The notes under the pieces are model-generated. The model was not told the origin of the DNA. It did no database searches and saw only the letters and a program-made list of their open reading frames with translations. Source: Altererythrobacter sp. B11 (lineage in GTDB: Bacteria; Pseudomonadota; Alphaproteobacteria; Sphingomonadales; Sphingomonadaceae). From it: 64,000 nucleotides of DNA. The stretch covers positions 2,331,001 to 2,395,000 of the forward strand of contig NZ_AP018498.1 of NCBI RefSeq assembly GCF_003569745.1, written 5' to 3'. The position numbers were made by a program, and so were the translations under genes. Within the stretch, counting starts at the first letter, position 1; each line of letters starts with the position of its first letter. Shown here piece after piece: positions 18,350 to 27,653 of the stretch.

Positions 18350-18928
18350 ATGAACGAAAACGAGAACCCGCGCGACGAGGCGATCGAGAAGGAGCTGGAC
18401 GGCGTGCCGGAGGAATTCCTGGCCGAGGATAACGCGGAAGACACCGCGGGCCAGATGGCGCAGGAACTCGCCGCGCTGCGCGAGGAGTTGGCGACCGCCA
18501 AGCAGGAGGTGCTCTATGCCAAGGCCGACACGCAGAATGTCCGCCGCCGGCTGGAGAAGGACATGGCGGATGCGCGCGCCTATGCCGCCACCGCTTTTGC
18601 TCGCGACATCCTTTCCGTGGCCGACAATCTCGCCCGCGCCCTGCAGGCGATCCCGGGGGAACTGCGCGAGGACGGCAAGATGCAGGGGCTCGTCTCCGGC
18701 ATCGAGGCGACCCAGCGCGAAATGGACAAGGTGTTCTCCCAGCACGGCATCAGCCGCATCGCCGCCAAGGGCCTGCCGCTCGACCCCAACCAGCACCAGG
18801 CGATGATGGAAATCCCCTCCGACACGGCCGAGCCCGGCACGGTGGTGGACGAAATGCAGGCCGGCTACATGATCAAGGATCGCCTGCTGCGCCCGGCCAT
18901 GGTGGTAGTGGCCAAAAAGCCGGACTGA
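18350..18928 (+). CDS. grpE: Nucleotide exchange factor GrpE
   Basis: A 192-residue GrpE that releases ADP from DnaK. It has an acidic N-terminus, a long coiled coil (about 30-80) containing D-T-Q-N-V-R-R-R-L-E-K-D, and a C-terminal beta domain with L-P-L-D-P-N-Q-H-Q-A-M near residue 146 and M-I-K-D-R-L-L-R-P-A-M-V near 178. The ATG at 18350 is chosen; a TTG at 18329, overlapping the hrcA stop, would add seven residues. hrcA-grpE is a common chaperone operon order. Confidence 0.95.
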   Translation: MNENENPRDEAIEKELDGVPEEFLAEDNAEDTAGQMAQELAALREELATAKQEVLYAKADTQNVRRRLEKDMADARAYAATAFARDILSVADNLARALQAIPGELREDGKMQGLVSGIEATQREMDKVFSQHGISRIAAKGLPLDPNQHQAMMEIPSDTAEPGTVVDEMQAGYMIKDRLLRPAMVVVAKKPD

Positions 18929-18947
18929 GCCCGCCCTGCGGCGGGCT
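18928..18947 (+). terminator. Hairpin after grpE, possible weak terminator
   Basis: Eight-base arms agcccgcc and ggcgggct (18928-18935 and 18940-18947) enclose a four-base loop directly at the grpE stop codon. No T-tract follows, so it may be a processing or pausing hairpin rather than a true intrinsic terminator. Confidence 0.4.
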
Positions 18948-18970
18948 GCAGGAACAACCCGCCCGCCGCA

Positions 18971-18999
18971 CCGTAGTAGCCCCAAGCGTTTTACTACGG
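18971..18999 (+). promoter_or_regulatory. Hairpin touching the ribosome site of the Gly-zipper lipoprotein gene
   Basis: The arms ccgtagta (18971-18978) and tactacgg (18992-18999) are exactly complementary across a 13-base loop. The two terminal G residues of the right arm are the first two bases of the GGAGG ribosome site at 18998-19002, nine bases before the ATG. If the whole hairpin is transcribed it would partly hide the ribosome site. A GGAAC at 18951 with CGTA 16 bases later resembles, but does not match, the EcfG stress promoter; a start there would place transcription inside the loop. Confidence 0.4.
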
Positions 19000-19010
19000 A
19001 GGATCACGAC

Positions 19011-19277
19011 ATGAAGAACCGCATCCTGATCGCGCCGGTGCTGCTCGGTGCCGCGCTGTCGCTGGGCGCCTGTGCCGACAATTACGCGGCCGAAGGTGCT
19101 GCGGTCGGTGCCGCTGCCGGCGCGGGCATCTCCGCCGTCACCGGCGGCGATATCGGCACGGGTGCGGCCGTCGGTGCCGCCGCCGGCGGCGTAGGCGGCT
19201 ACCTCGTGAAGAAGGACGGCAAGTGCTATCGCCGCGACCGCGACGGCCGCGAATACGAAGTGCGCTGCCGCGACTGA
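19011..19277 (+). CDS. Small Gly-zipper lipoprotein
   Basis: An 88-residue lipoprotein. The signal peptide ends in L-G-A-C (Cys at residue 21). The mature part has alternating Gly/Ala repeats, A-A-V-G-A-A-A-G-A-G and A-A-V-G-A-A-A-G-G-V-G-G-Y, typical of the 17-kDa-antigen-like Gly-zipper family of outer-membrane lipoproteins. A short basic tail with two cysteines follows. A strong GGAGG ribosome site precedes the ATG. The role is probably structural or stress-related in the envelope. Confidence 0.82.
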   Translation: MKNRILIAPVLLGAALSLGACADNYAAEGAAVGAAAGAGISAVTGGDIGTGAAVGAAAGGVGGYLVKKDGKCYRRDRDGREYEVRCRD

Positions 19278-19299
19278 TCGGTCTCTGCAGAACATTGTG

Positions 19300-19340
19300 C
19301 CGCGCCCGCTTCCGCAAGGAAGTCGGGCGCGGTTTCGTTT
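19300..19340. terminator. Intrinsic terminator after the Gly-zipper gene
   Basis: Nine-base arms ccgcgcccg (19300-19308) and cgggcgcgg (19324-19332) form a GC-rich stem that is followed by tttcgttt. It lies between the plus-strand lipoprotein gene and the convergent minus-strand vgr-related gene, so it could serve both. Confidence 0.7.
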
Positions 19341-19347
19341 GGGCTTC

Positions 19348-19845
19348 TCACCCCGCGCCGGGGAAGTTCACCAGCAAATCGTAAGCCGCCGGATCGCCGA
19401 TCCCCGCCACGCGGGCGCCCCGGCGTAGAAGAAAGGCGTGGCGGACGATTTCTGCCTGTTGCTCAATCCCATATTGCTCCAGCCGCCAGCCCGGACGGAG
19501 GGCATAGTGATAACGGCACCACGGATGGCGGTGGAGCAGCAGATACCATTCGCCCCGCGAATGCGTCTGCCAGACATGCGTCATCTCGTGGATGAAATGC
19601 CCCTGGCTGGCGAGGCCGGCGAGGGAGAAATCCTCGCAATAGGCCTGCCCGCGCGGATGGAAATGGATGTGTCCGCGTGGCGCCATCGTCACCCTGCGCG
19701 GGTGGAAGGGGAAGAACTTGCTCCGGCGGATGGTCACGCGGGGATAGTCGATCGCCATCCCGAACACCGTGCGGGCCAGCGCAATCTCACCCGCCGTCAG
19801 CGGACGCGCACCGCCAACCGGGCAGGCCGCGCCCGCAGAGGTCAG
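19348..19845 (-). CDS. Vgr-related protein with a zincin-like HExxH-type motif
   Basis: About 165 residues. The core has F-I-H-E-M-T-H-V-W-Q, an H-E-x-x-H motif as in zinc metallopeptidases, followed by a Y-H-Y-A-L segment and an E-Q-Q-A-E-I motif that could supply the third ligand. Sphingomonads carry this protein under the name 'vgr related protein'; a true function is not known. No conventional start codon stands before the conserved N-terminus (L-T-A-G-E-I-A-L-A-R-T-V-F-G). A CTG at 19845 overlaps the stop of the copper chaperone gene (CTGA), so coupled initiation at CTG is proposed; a downstream GTG would cut into the conserved part. Confidence 0.7.
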   Translation of the reverse strand: MTSAGAACPVGGARPLTAGEIALARTVFGMAIDYPRVTIRRSKFFPFHPRRVTMAPRGHIHFHPRGQAYCEDFSLAGLASQGHFIHEMTHVWQTHSRGEWYLLLHRHPWCRYHYALRPGWRLEQYGIEQQAEIVRHAFLLRRGARVAGIGDPAAYDLLVNFPGAG

Positions 19846-20327
19846 CGAGCGTCGCCCGCAGCAAGGATTTCCACCGGGAAGCTCACCTTGTCGCCCCCGG
19901 CGAAGGTCAGCGTCACCTCCGTGGTGCCGCCGGCGACCAGCGAGGGATCGAGGTCGCTCACCATCACATGCAGGCCGCCCGGGGCGAACTTCACCGTCTC
20001 TCCCGCGCGCACCGGCTGCTGGGTGATCTCCTGCATGTCCGCCTTGCGATCCCATGTCGCCATCATGTGCAGCGTGGCTGTGCCGGCGCCATCGACGAAG
20101 GCGCTGCGAATGAACATGTCCTTCGTGCCAGCATTGGTGATGGTGAAATAGACCGCGGCCGGATTGCCGGCGACTGGGGGCAGCGACATGCGCCCGTCCG
20201 TCACGCTGATCCCTTCGGGGGCTGCCGGATCGGAGGGGGCGGTCGTCTCGTCAGCGCCGCCACTGCACCCGGTGGGGCCAAGCGCCGCGAGCGCCAGCGC
20301 AAGCGCCGGCCAAATGCTTCTGTTCAT
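19842..20327 (-). CDS. Periplasmic copper chaperone PCu(A)C family lipoprotein
   Basis: A 161-residue lipoprotein with a signal peptide ending in P-T-G-C. The PCu(A)C domain carries the copper-binding residues in order: L-H-M-M, then D-M-Q-E-I, then G-L-H-V-M, the H(M)x10M...HxM pattern. Such proteins hand Cu(I) to cytochrome oxidase or to other periplasmic cuproproteins. The ATG at 20327 has a strong GGGGGAGGAA ribosome site. It is divergent from dnaK and its stop overlaps the proposed start of the vgr-related gene. Confidence 0.9.
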   Translation of the reverse strand: MNRSIWPALALALAALGPTGCSGGADETTAPSDPAAPEGISVTDGRMSLPPVAGNPAAVYFTITNAGTKDMFIRSAFVDGAGTATLHMMATWDRKADMQEITQQPVRAGETVKFAPGGLHVMVSDLDPSLVAGGTTEVTLTFAGGDKVSFPVEILAAGDAR

Positions 20328-20374
20328 CGGTTCCTCCCCCTTGTCGTGGAGCGATTTTCTAGCGACGGGCCGGT

Positions 20375-20402
20375 CTTGTGCCAAGCCAAAGCACACCTAT
20401 AT
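20375..20402 (+). promoter_or_regulatory. Sigma-32 (RpoH)-type heat-shock promoter of dnaK
   Basis: CTTG at 20375-20378 and CCTATAT at 20396-20402 are separated by 17 bases. This fits the alphaproteobacterial RpoH pattern (CTTG, 17-18 bases, CYTATNT). It would start transcription around 20408, about 85 bases before the dnaK ATG. No CIRCE inverted repeat is seen in this interval. Confidence 0.7.
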
Positions 20403-20493
20403 CGCCCACGTCTTGAGCCGCCGAAGCGTCTCGCCGAATCTACGGGAGGCGGACAGTGCGGCGTCCAATCGAAGAAGGGATGTGGGGAACACC

Positions 20494-22419
<1,926 letters not shown>

Positions 22420-22440
22420 TCGTCCTCATGCAAACCCGAC

Positions 22441-22471
22441 CCGCCATCGGCGCAGCCCGCGCCGGTGGCGG
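22441..22471 (+). promoter_or_regulatory. Strong hairpin between dnaK and dnaJ
   Basis: The 13-base arms 22441-22453 and 22459-22471 pair with a single T-G wobble across the loop agccc. No T-tract follows. The position, twenty bases before the dnaJ ATG, suggests a partial terminator or an mRNA-processing site that lowers dnaJ output relative to dnaK. Confidence 0.5.
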
Positions 22472-22490
22472 ACCGGCTTAGGGGTCAGCT

Positions 22491-23606
22491 ATGTCTGCCA
22501 TGGAGATGGATTTCTACGAAGTGCTCGGGGTGAGCCGCGACGCCGATGGCGCGACGATCAAGTCCGCCTATCGCAAGCTCGCGATGAAATACCACCCCGA
22601 TCGCAATCCCGGCTGCGATGACAGCGAGGCACGGTTCAAGGCGATCAGCGTCGCTTATGACTGCCTCAAGGATCCGCAGAAGCGGGCCGCATACGACCGG
22701 TTCGGCCATGCTGCCTTCCAGCAGGGCGGCGGCGGTGGACCGCAGGCTGATTTCGGCGATATCGGCGATATATTCGAAACGATTTTCGGCAGTGCCTTCG
22801 GCGGCGGCGCGGCCCGCAGCCGGGCGCGGCGCGGCGCCGATCTGCGCTATGACATGGAAGTGAGCCTGGAAGAGGCGTTCCATGGCCGGCAGACCGAGAT
22901 CAAGGTTGAGGTTTCCGTTGTCTGCGACACCTGCGGTGGCGACGGCGCGGAACCGGGCACTTCGCGCCGCACATGCGACCTGTGCCACGGGCACGGCAAG
23001 GTGCGTGCGCAGCAGGGCCTGTTCGTGATCGAGCGGGCCTGCCCCAATTGCCACGGGCGGGGCGAGGTGATCGACCAGCCATGCCATGAATGTCGCGGCG
23101 AAGGCCGGGTGGACCGGGTGCAGGCGCTGGAGGTGGATATTCCGCCCGGCGTGGACAATGGCACGCGCATCCGCCTGTCCGGCAAGGGCGAGGCGGGGCC
23201 TCACGGCGCGCCTCCCGGCGATCTCTACATTTTCGTGCATGTGCGCCAGCACAAGGTGTTTCAGCGTGAGGGCACCACTTTGCTGACGCGAGTGCCGGTG
23301 AGCTTCACCACGGCGGCGCTGGGCGGCTCGATCGAGATTCCCGGACTCGACGGCGAAACCAGTGTGATCGAGATTCCCGCGGGCATCCAGTCCGGCCGCC
23401 AGCTGCGCAAGCGTGGCGCCGGCATGCCGGTGCTGCAGGGCAGGGGGCGCGGCGACCTGGTGATCGAGATCGTGGTGGAAACGCCCACGCATCTGAGCGC
23501 AAGGCAGAAGGAATTGCTGCGCGAGTTCCGCGAGACCGAGACGGGCGAGGAATGCCCCGAAAGCCGCGGGTTCCTCGATCGGCTGAAGGACGCCTTCTCC
23601 AGTTAA
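22491..23606 (+). CDS. dnaJ: Chaperone protein DnaJ (Hsp40)
   Basis: A 371-residue class I J-protein that delivers clients to DnaK and stimulates its ATPase. The J domain (about 6-72) has the H-P-D motif at 35-37. A Gly-rich linker containing G-G-G-G-G-P follows. The zinc domain has all four C-x-x-C-x-G-x-G repeats: C-D-T-C, C-D-L-C, C-P-N-C and C-H-E-C. The C-terminal beta domains are complete. An AGGGG ribosome site precedes the ATG at 22491. Confidence 0.98.
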   Translation: MSAMEMDFYEVLGVSRDADGATIKSAYRKLAMKYHPDRNPGCDDSEARFKAISVAYDCLKDPQKRAAYDRFGHAAFQQGGGGGPQADFGDIGDIFETIFGSAFGGGAARSRARRGADLRYDMEVSLEEAFHGRQTEIKVEVSVVCDTCGGDGAEPGTSRRTCDLCHGHGKVRAQQGLFVIERACPNCHGRGEVIDQPCHECRGEGRVDRVQALEVDIPPGVDNGTRIRLSGKGEAGPHGAPPGDLYIFVHVRQHKVFQREGTTLLTRVPVSFTTAALGGSIEIPGLDGETSVIEIPAGIQSGRQLRKRGAGMPVLQGRGRGDLVIEIVVETPTHLSARQKELLREFRETETGEECPESRGFLDRLKDAFSS

Positions 23607-23647
23607 GGGTGCTTGCGTTCGTGCTATGTTCCCATTAAGCGCGGTGG

Positions 23648-25015
23648 ATGGCCAAGCCTAAACGTCGCTATGTCTGTGCCGACTGCGGCAGCGTGAGTTC
23701 GCGCTGGCAGGGCCAGTGCGCCGATTGCGGGCAATGGAACACGCTGAGCGAGGAAGCGCCGGAGACGACCTTTTCTGCCCGGCACGATCTTTCGGGCGGC
23801 GGGCGCCGACTGGCCTTCGAACCGCTCGACGCGCCGGCGGAGGTGCTGACGCGGCGCTCCACCGGGCTTGAGGAATTCGACCGGGCGCTGGGCGGCGGCA
23901 TCGTGCCGGGCTCGGCCATCCTGATGGGTGGGGAGCCGGGGATTGGCAAATCCACCCTGCTGCTGCAGGCGGCGGCTGCCGTGGCGCGCAGCGGCGCCGA
24001 AGCCGTCTATGTCAGCGGGGAAGAGGCGACCGGGCAGGTGCGCATGCGCGCCCGGCGGCTCGGCCTGTCCGATTCGCCGCTGAAGCTGGCGGCCGCCACT
24101 TCGGTGCGCGATATTCTTACCACCCTTCACGCAGGACCGCAGCCTGCGCTGCTGATCGTTGATTCGATCCAGACCATGCATTCGGACGTGATCGAAGGCG
24201 CGCCCGGCACCGTCAGTCAGGTGCGCGCCAGCGCCTTCGAACTGATCCGCTATGCCAAGGAAAACGGCGTGGCGTTGGTGCTCGTCGGCCATGTCACCAA
24301 GGATGGCACGATCGCGGGCCCGCGCGTGCTGGAGCACATGGTGGACGTGGTTATGAGCTTCGAAGGAGAGCGCAGCCACCAGTATCGCATCCTGCGCGCG
24401 CTGAAGAACCGCTTCGGCGCAGTGGATGAAATCGGCGTCTTCGCGATGGAAGGGCAGGGACTGGCGGAGGTCTCCAATCCTTCTATGCTGTTCCTTTCGG
24501 GGCGGGAGCAGCCGGTGGCGGGGAGTTCCGTCTTCCCCGCGCTGGAAGGCACGCGGCCGGTGTTGATCGAGGTGCAGGCGCTGATCGTGCGGCTGCAATC
24601 GGGCGCCACGCCGCGGCGTGCCGTGGTGGGGTGGGACAGCGGCAGGCTGGCCATGCTGCTCGCCGTGCTGGAATCGCGCTGCGGGCTCAATTTCTCCTCG
24701 GCGGAAGTCTATCTCAATGTTGCCGGCGGCTATCGGCTCACCGATCCGGCGGCCGATCTGGCCGTGGCGGCGGCGCTCGTCTCGGCGTTGGCGGACAAGC
24801 CGTTGCCCTTGCGGTCCGTGTGGTTCGGCGAAGTGTCGCTGTCGGGCGAAATCCGCCCGGTCGCGCACTCCGGCCTGCGGCTTCGCGAAGCGGCCAAGCT
24901 GGGCTTCGACCGGGGCGCGGGGCCCGAAGATGCGGGCAAGGGTGTGCCGGCGCTGCGCTATTCCGGCATGGCCACTTTGCCGAAGCTCGTTGACCGGATC
25001 ATGGGCGGGGAATAA
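23648..25015 (+). CDS. radA: DNA repair protein RadA
   Basis: A 455-residue RecA-like protein that promotes branch migration in recombination. An N-terminal zinc finger (C10, C13, C24, C27) is followed by a Walker A motif G-G-E-P-G-I-G-K-S-T near residue 98 and the RadA-specific L-K-N-R-F-G motif near 255. A C-terminal Lon-protease-like domain contains S-G-E-I-R-P-V. Length is normal. cvpA follows 11 bp later. Confidence 0.97.
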   Translation: MAKPKRRYVCADCGSVSSRWQGQCADCGQWNTLSEEAPETTFSARHDLSGGGRRLAFEPLDAPAEVLTRRSTGLEEFDRALGGGIVPGSAILMGGEPGIGKSTLLLQAAAAVARSGAEAVYVSGEEATGQVRMRARRLGLSDSPLKLAAATSVRDILTTLHAGPQPALLIVDSIQTMHSDVIEGAPGTVSQVRASAFELIRYAKENGVALVLVGHVTKDGTIAGPRVLEHMVDVVMSFEGERSHQYRILRALKNRFGAVDEIGVFAMEGQGLAEVSNPSMLFLSGREQPVAGSSVFPALEGTRPVLIEVQALIVRLQSGATPRRAVVGWDSGRLAMLLAVLESRCGLNFSSAEVYLNVAGGYRLTDPAADLAVAAALVSALADKPLPLRSVWFGEVSLSGEIRPVAHSGLRLREAAKLGFDRGAGPEDAGKGVPALRYSGMATLPKLVDRIMGGE

Positions 25016-25026
25016 TCTGGCTGCGG

Positions 25027-25557
25027 ATGGCTGGCTTCGACATCATCGTTCTGCTGATCGTCGGCGCGGCCGCGGTGGGGGGCTTCCTGCGCGGTTTCGT
25101 GCAGGAAGTGCTGTCGCTGGCTGCATGGGCGGTGGCGGTGATCGCCATCTATTTCCTGCATACCGATCTCACCTCGATCCTGTTCGGCTATACCGATTCT
25201 CCCACTGGTGCCGCCGTGGCTGCCTTCGGTATCCTGCTGATCCTGCCCTATGGCATCATGAAGATCATCGCGCGCACCGCGGGCAAGGCTTCGCGCAATT
25301 CGGTGCTCGGCCCGGTGGACCGGGTGCTGGGCTTCGGCTTCGGCGTGGTGAAGGGCGTGCTGATCGTGATCCTCGCCTTCTCCGCGCTGGTGCTGGTCTA
25401 TGACACGATCTGGGGCCCTTCGGGCCGGCCCGACTGGATCAAGACGGCGCGCAGCTACAGCTTCATCAACGCCAGTTCGGACGAGCTCGTTCAGCTGATC
25501 GGCGAGCGCAACCGCCGCCTGCGCGAAGAGGATGCGCAGGTCGATTCCGGCGGATGA
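25027..25557 (+). CDS. CvpA family membrane protein
   Basis: A 176-residue membrane protein with about four hydrophobic helices and the N-terminal CvpA signature G-F-L-R-G-F-V-Q-E-V. In E. coli CvpA is needed for colicin V production and bile resistance; its wider role is unclear. The C-terminus is charged and probably cytoplasmic. The stop overlaps the next gene by ATGA. Confidence 0.88.
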   Translation: MAGFDIIVLLIVGAAAVGGFLRGFVQEVLSLAAWAVAVIAIYFLHTDLTSILFGYTDSPTGAAVAAFGILLILPYGIMKIIARTAGKASRNSVLGPVDRVLGFGFGVVKGVLIVILAFSALVLVYDTIWGPSGRPDWIKTARSYSFINASSDELVQLIGERNRRLREEDAQVDSGG

Positions 25558-25988
25558 GCGGCGCGGCCACTCTCTACACGCCCGAACTGCTCGCTCTCGC
25601 AGTCGAACTCGCGGCATTCCCTTCCCGCGCCGAAGCCGCTGCCCAGGGGGAAGCGCGATCGCCCACCTGCGGCAGCACCATCGCGATGGACCTCGCGCTT
25701 GATGGCGAGGGGCGGATCGAGCAGCCGGGGATGCGCGTGCGCGCCTGCGCCGTGGGGCAGGCGGCGGCGGCGATCTTCGCCCGCCACGCCGCGGGGAAGG
25801 ACCGCAGCGCCATCGCCGCCGCACAGCAAGCGATCACCGCCTGGCTTGCGGGGGAGGGGCCGTTGCCCGACTGGCCCGATTTCGCGCTGCTCGAACCTGC
25901 GCGTGCCTATCCCGGGCGCCACGGGGCGATCCTGCTGCCGTGGAATGCCGCGCTGGCCGCCCTTTCCACCACGCCCGCCGCACGCTAA
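25554..25988 (+). CDS. IscU/NifU-like iron-sulfur scaffold family protein, divergent
   Basis: A 144-residue protein resembling the IscU/NifU N-terminal scaffold. The two segments S-P-T-C-G-S-T (Cys39) and R-A-C-A-V-G-Q-A-A (Cys65) correspond to the first two cluster-ligand cysteines of IscU. Where IscU has its third ligand (H-C-S), this protein has Y-P-G-R-H-G and no cysteine. It may still bind a cluster through other residues or act as an accessory protein. It overlaps cvpA by four bases. No isc or suf genes are nearby. Confidence 0.72.
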   Translation: MSGAATLYTPELLALAVELAAFPSRAEAAAQGEARSPTCGSTIAMDLALDGEGRIEQPGMRVRACAVGQAAAAIFARHAAGKDRSAIAAAQQAITAWLAGEGPLPDWPDFALLEPARAYPGRHGAILLPWNAALAALSTTPAAR

Positions 25989-26018
25989 CCAGCGGGCGGG
26001 AGAGCGGAGGGGAATTGT

Positions 26019-27653
26019 ATGGGCGCGGGCGCAGCAGCAGCATCGCAGGGGGAGCCGAGCGCGAAGGAGATGCGGCTCGTCATCGCCGCGTCCTCCGCAG
26101 GCACGGCCTTCGAATGGTATGATTTCTTCATCTACGGCACGCTGGCACCGCTGATCGCGGCGGCGTTCTTCCCTACCGGCAATTCCACCCTCTCGCTGCT
26201 GCTCACCTGGGCCGGCTTCGCCATCGGCTTCGGCTTCCGGCCGCTGGGGGCGATCCTGTTCGGCTATCTGGGGGACCGGCTCGGCCGCAAATACACCTTC
26301 CTCGTCACGGTGACGCTGATGGGCGTGGCCACGGCGGGGGTGGGGCTTATTCCCGATGCCGCCACCATCGGGCTCGCCGCGCCGATAATCGTGATCCTGC
26401 TGCGGATCATGCAGGGCCTCGCGCTGGGCGGCGAATATGGCGGGGCGGCCATTTATGTCTCGGAACATTCGCCACCCCACCGCCGCGGCTATTTCACCGG
26501 CTTCATCCAGGCCGCGGTGGTGGGCGGCTTCGTACTCAGCCTCGCGGTGGTGCTCGCCTGCCGCTTCCTGATACCGGCCGAAGCCTTCGAAAGCTGGGGC
26601 TGGCGCCTGCCCTTCCTGCTGTCGATCCTGCTGCTGGGCATTTCGCTGTGGATGCGCCTCAAGCTGTCCGAAAGCCCGGTGTTCCGCGCGATGAAGGAGG
26701 AGGGGGCGACCTCGGCCAATCCTTTCGTGGAGAGCTTCACCTATCCCGGCAACCGCAAACGCATTGTCATCGCCCTGTTCGGGGTGGCCTGCGGGCTGAC
26801 CATCGTGTTCTACACCGCGCTGTTTTCCAGCCTCTCCTTCCTGAAGGGGCCGATGCGGGTGGAGGACACCGTGGCGGAGCTGCTGGTGGGCTTCGCCTGC
26901 CTCGTCGGCCTCGCGTTCTTCGTATGGTTCGGCCATCTGAGCGACCGGATCGGCCGCAAGAAGCCGATCGTCTGGGGCTATGCCGCCGCGCTGCTGCTGC
27001 TCTTCCCCTGCTTCTGGGCCATGGCTGCGCTCGCAAATCCGGGCCTCGCCGCCTCGGAACGCAGCGCGCCGGTGAAGGTGGCGGGCCCCGACTGCAATTA
27101 CGATCCCTTCGCCCAGGTGCAGGCCACGCCCTGCGCCCGCCTGCTGGACGACATGACGGCGATCGGCGTGCCCTATGCCGTGACTTCCGCCAGCACGCTG
27201 GCGGTGGGCGTCGGCGATGCCGCCTATCTTCCCGATGCCGCCGCTCCGGCGGAGGCGGCGCCGCAGCGGCGCGAGGAGCTGAAGCGCCTGCTGGAGGCGC
27301 AGGGCTACAGCTTTGCAGATCAGGTGCCGCCGCTGGCGAACATCCTCGGCATATTCGGCCTGCTGCTGGTCCTTGCCGCGCTGTCCGGCGCGACCTATGG
27401 GCCGGTGGCATCGCTGCTGTCCGAAATGTTTCCGCCCAGGATCCGCTACAGTTCCATGTCGATCCCCTACCATTTCGGAGCCGGCTATTTCGGCGGCTTC
27501 CTGCCCCTGATCTCGGGCTACATCGTCGCCCGCACCGGCGATATCTTCGCCGGCCTGTGGTACACCTGGGTGCTGCTCGTCGTTGCGCTGGTCGTGGCGG
27601 CGTGGGGCCTGCCGTCCGGGCCGCCGCGCGATTTTGCCGATGATGCCGCCTGA
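26019..27653 (+). CDS. MHS-type MFS transporter with a periplasmic insertion
   Basis: A 544-residue inner-membrane transporter of the metabolite:H+ symporter (ProP/ShiA/KgtP-like) branch. The N-terminal F-E-W-Y-D-F-F-I-Y segment (28-36) and the loop motif G-D-R-L-G-R-K near residue 84 are diagnostic, and a second G-H-L-S-D-R-I-G-R-K-K follows near 305. About 95 hydrophilic residues (roughly 346-442) containing two cysteines are inserted between two later helices; standard MHS members are about 100 residues shorter. The substrate is probably an organic acid or amino acid. The stop overlaps the alr start. Confidence 0.88.
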   Translation: MGAGAAAASQGEPSAKEMRLVIAASSAGTAFEWYDFFIYGTLAPLIAAAFFPTGNSTLSLLLTWAGFAIGFGFRPLGAILFGYLGDRLGRKYTFLVTVTLMGVATAGVGLIPDAATIGLAAPIIVILLRIMQGLALGGEYGGAAIYVSEHSPPHRRGYFTGFIQAAVVGGFVLSLAVVLACRFLIPAEAFESWGWRLPFLLSILLLGISLWMRLKLSESPVFRAMKEEGATSANPFVESFTYPGNRKRIVIALFGVACGLTIVFYTALFSSLSFLKGPMRVEDTVAELLVGFACLVGLAFFVWFGHLSDRIGRKKPIVWGYAAALLLLFPCFWAMAALANPGLAASERSAPVKVAGPDCNYDPFAQVQATPCARLLDDMTAIGVPYAVTSASTLAVGVGDAAYLPDAAAPAEAAPQRREELKRLLEAQGYSFADQVPPLANILGIFGLLLVLAALSGATYGPVASLLSEMFPPRIRYSSMSIPYHFGAGYFGGFLPLISGYIVARTGDIFAGLWYTWVLLVVALVVAAWGLPSGPPRDFADDAA

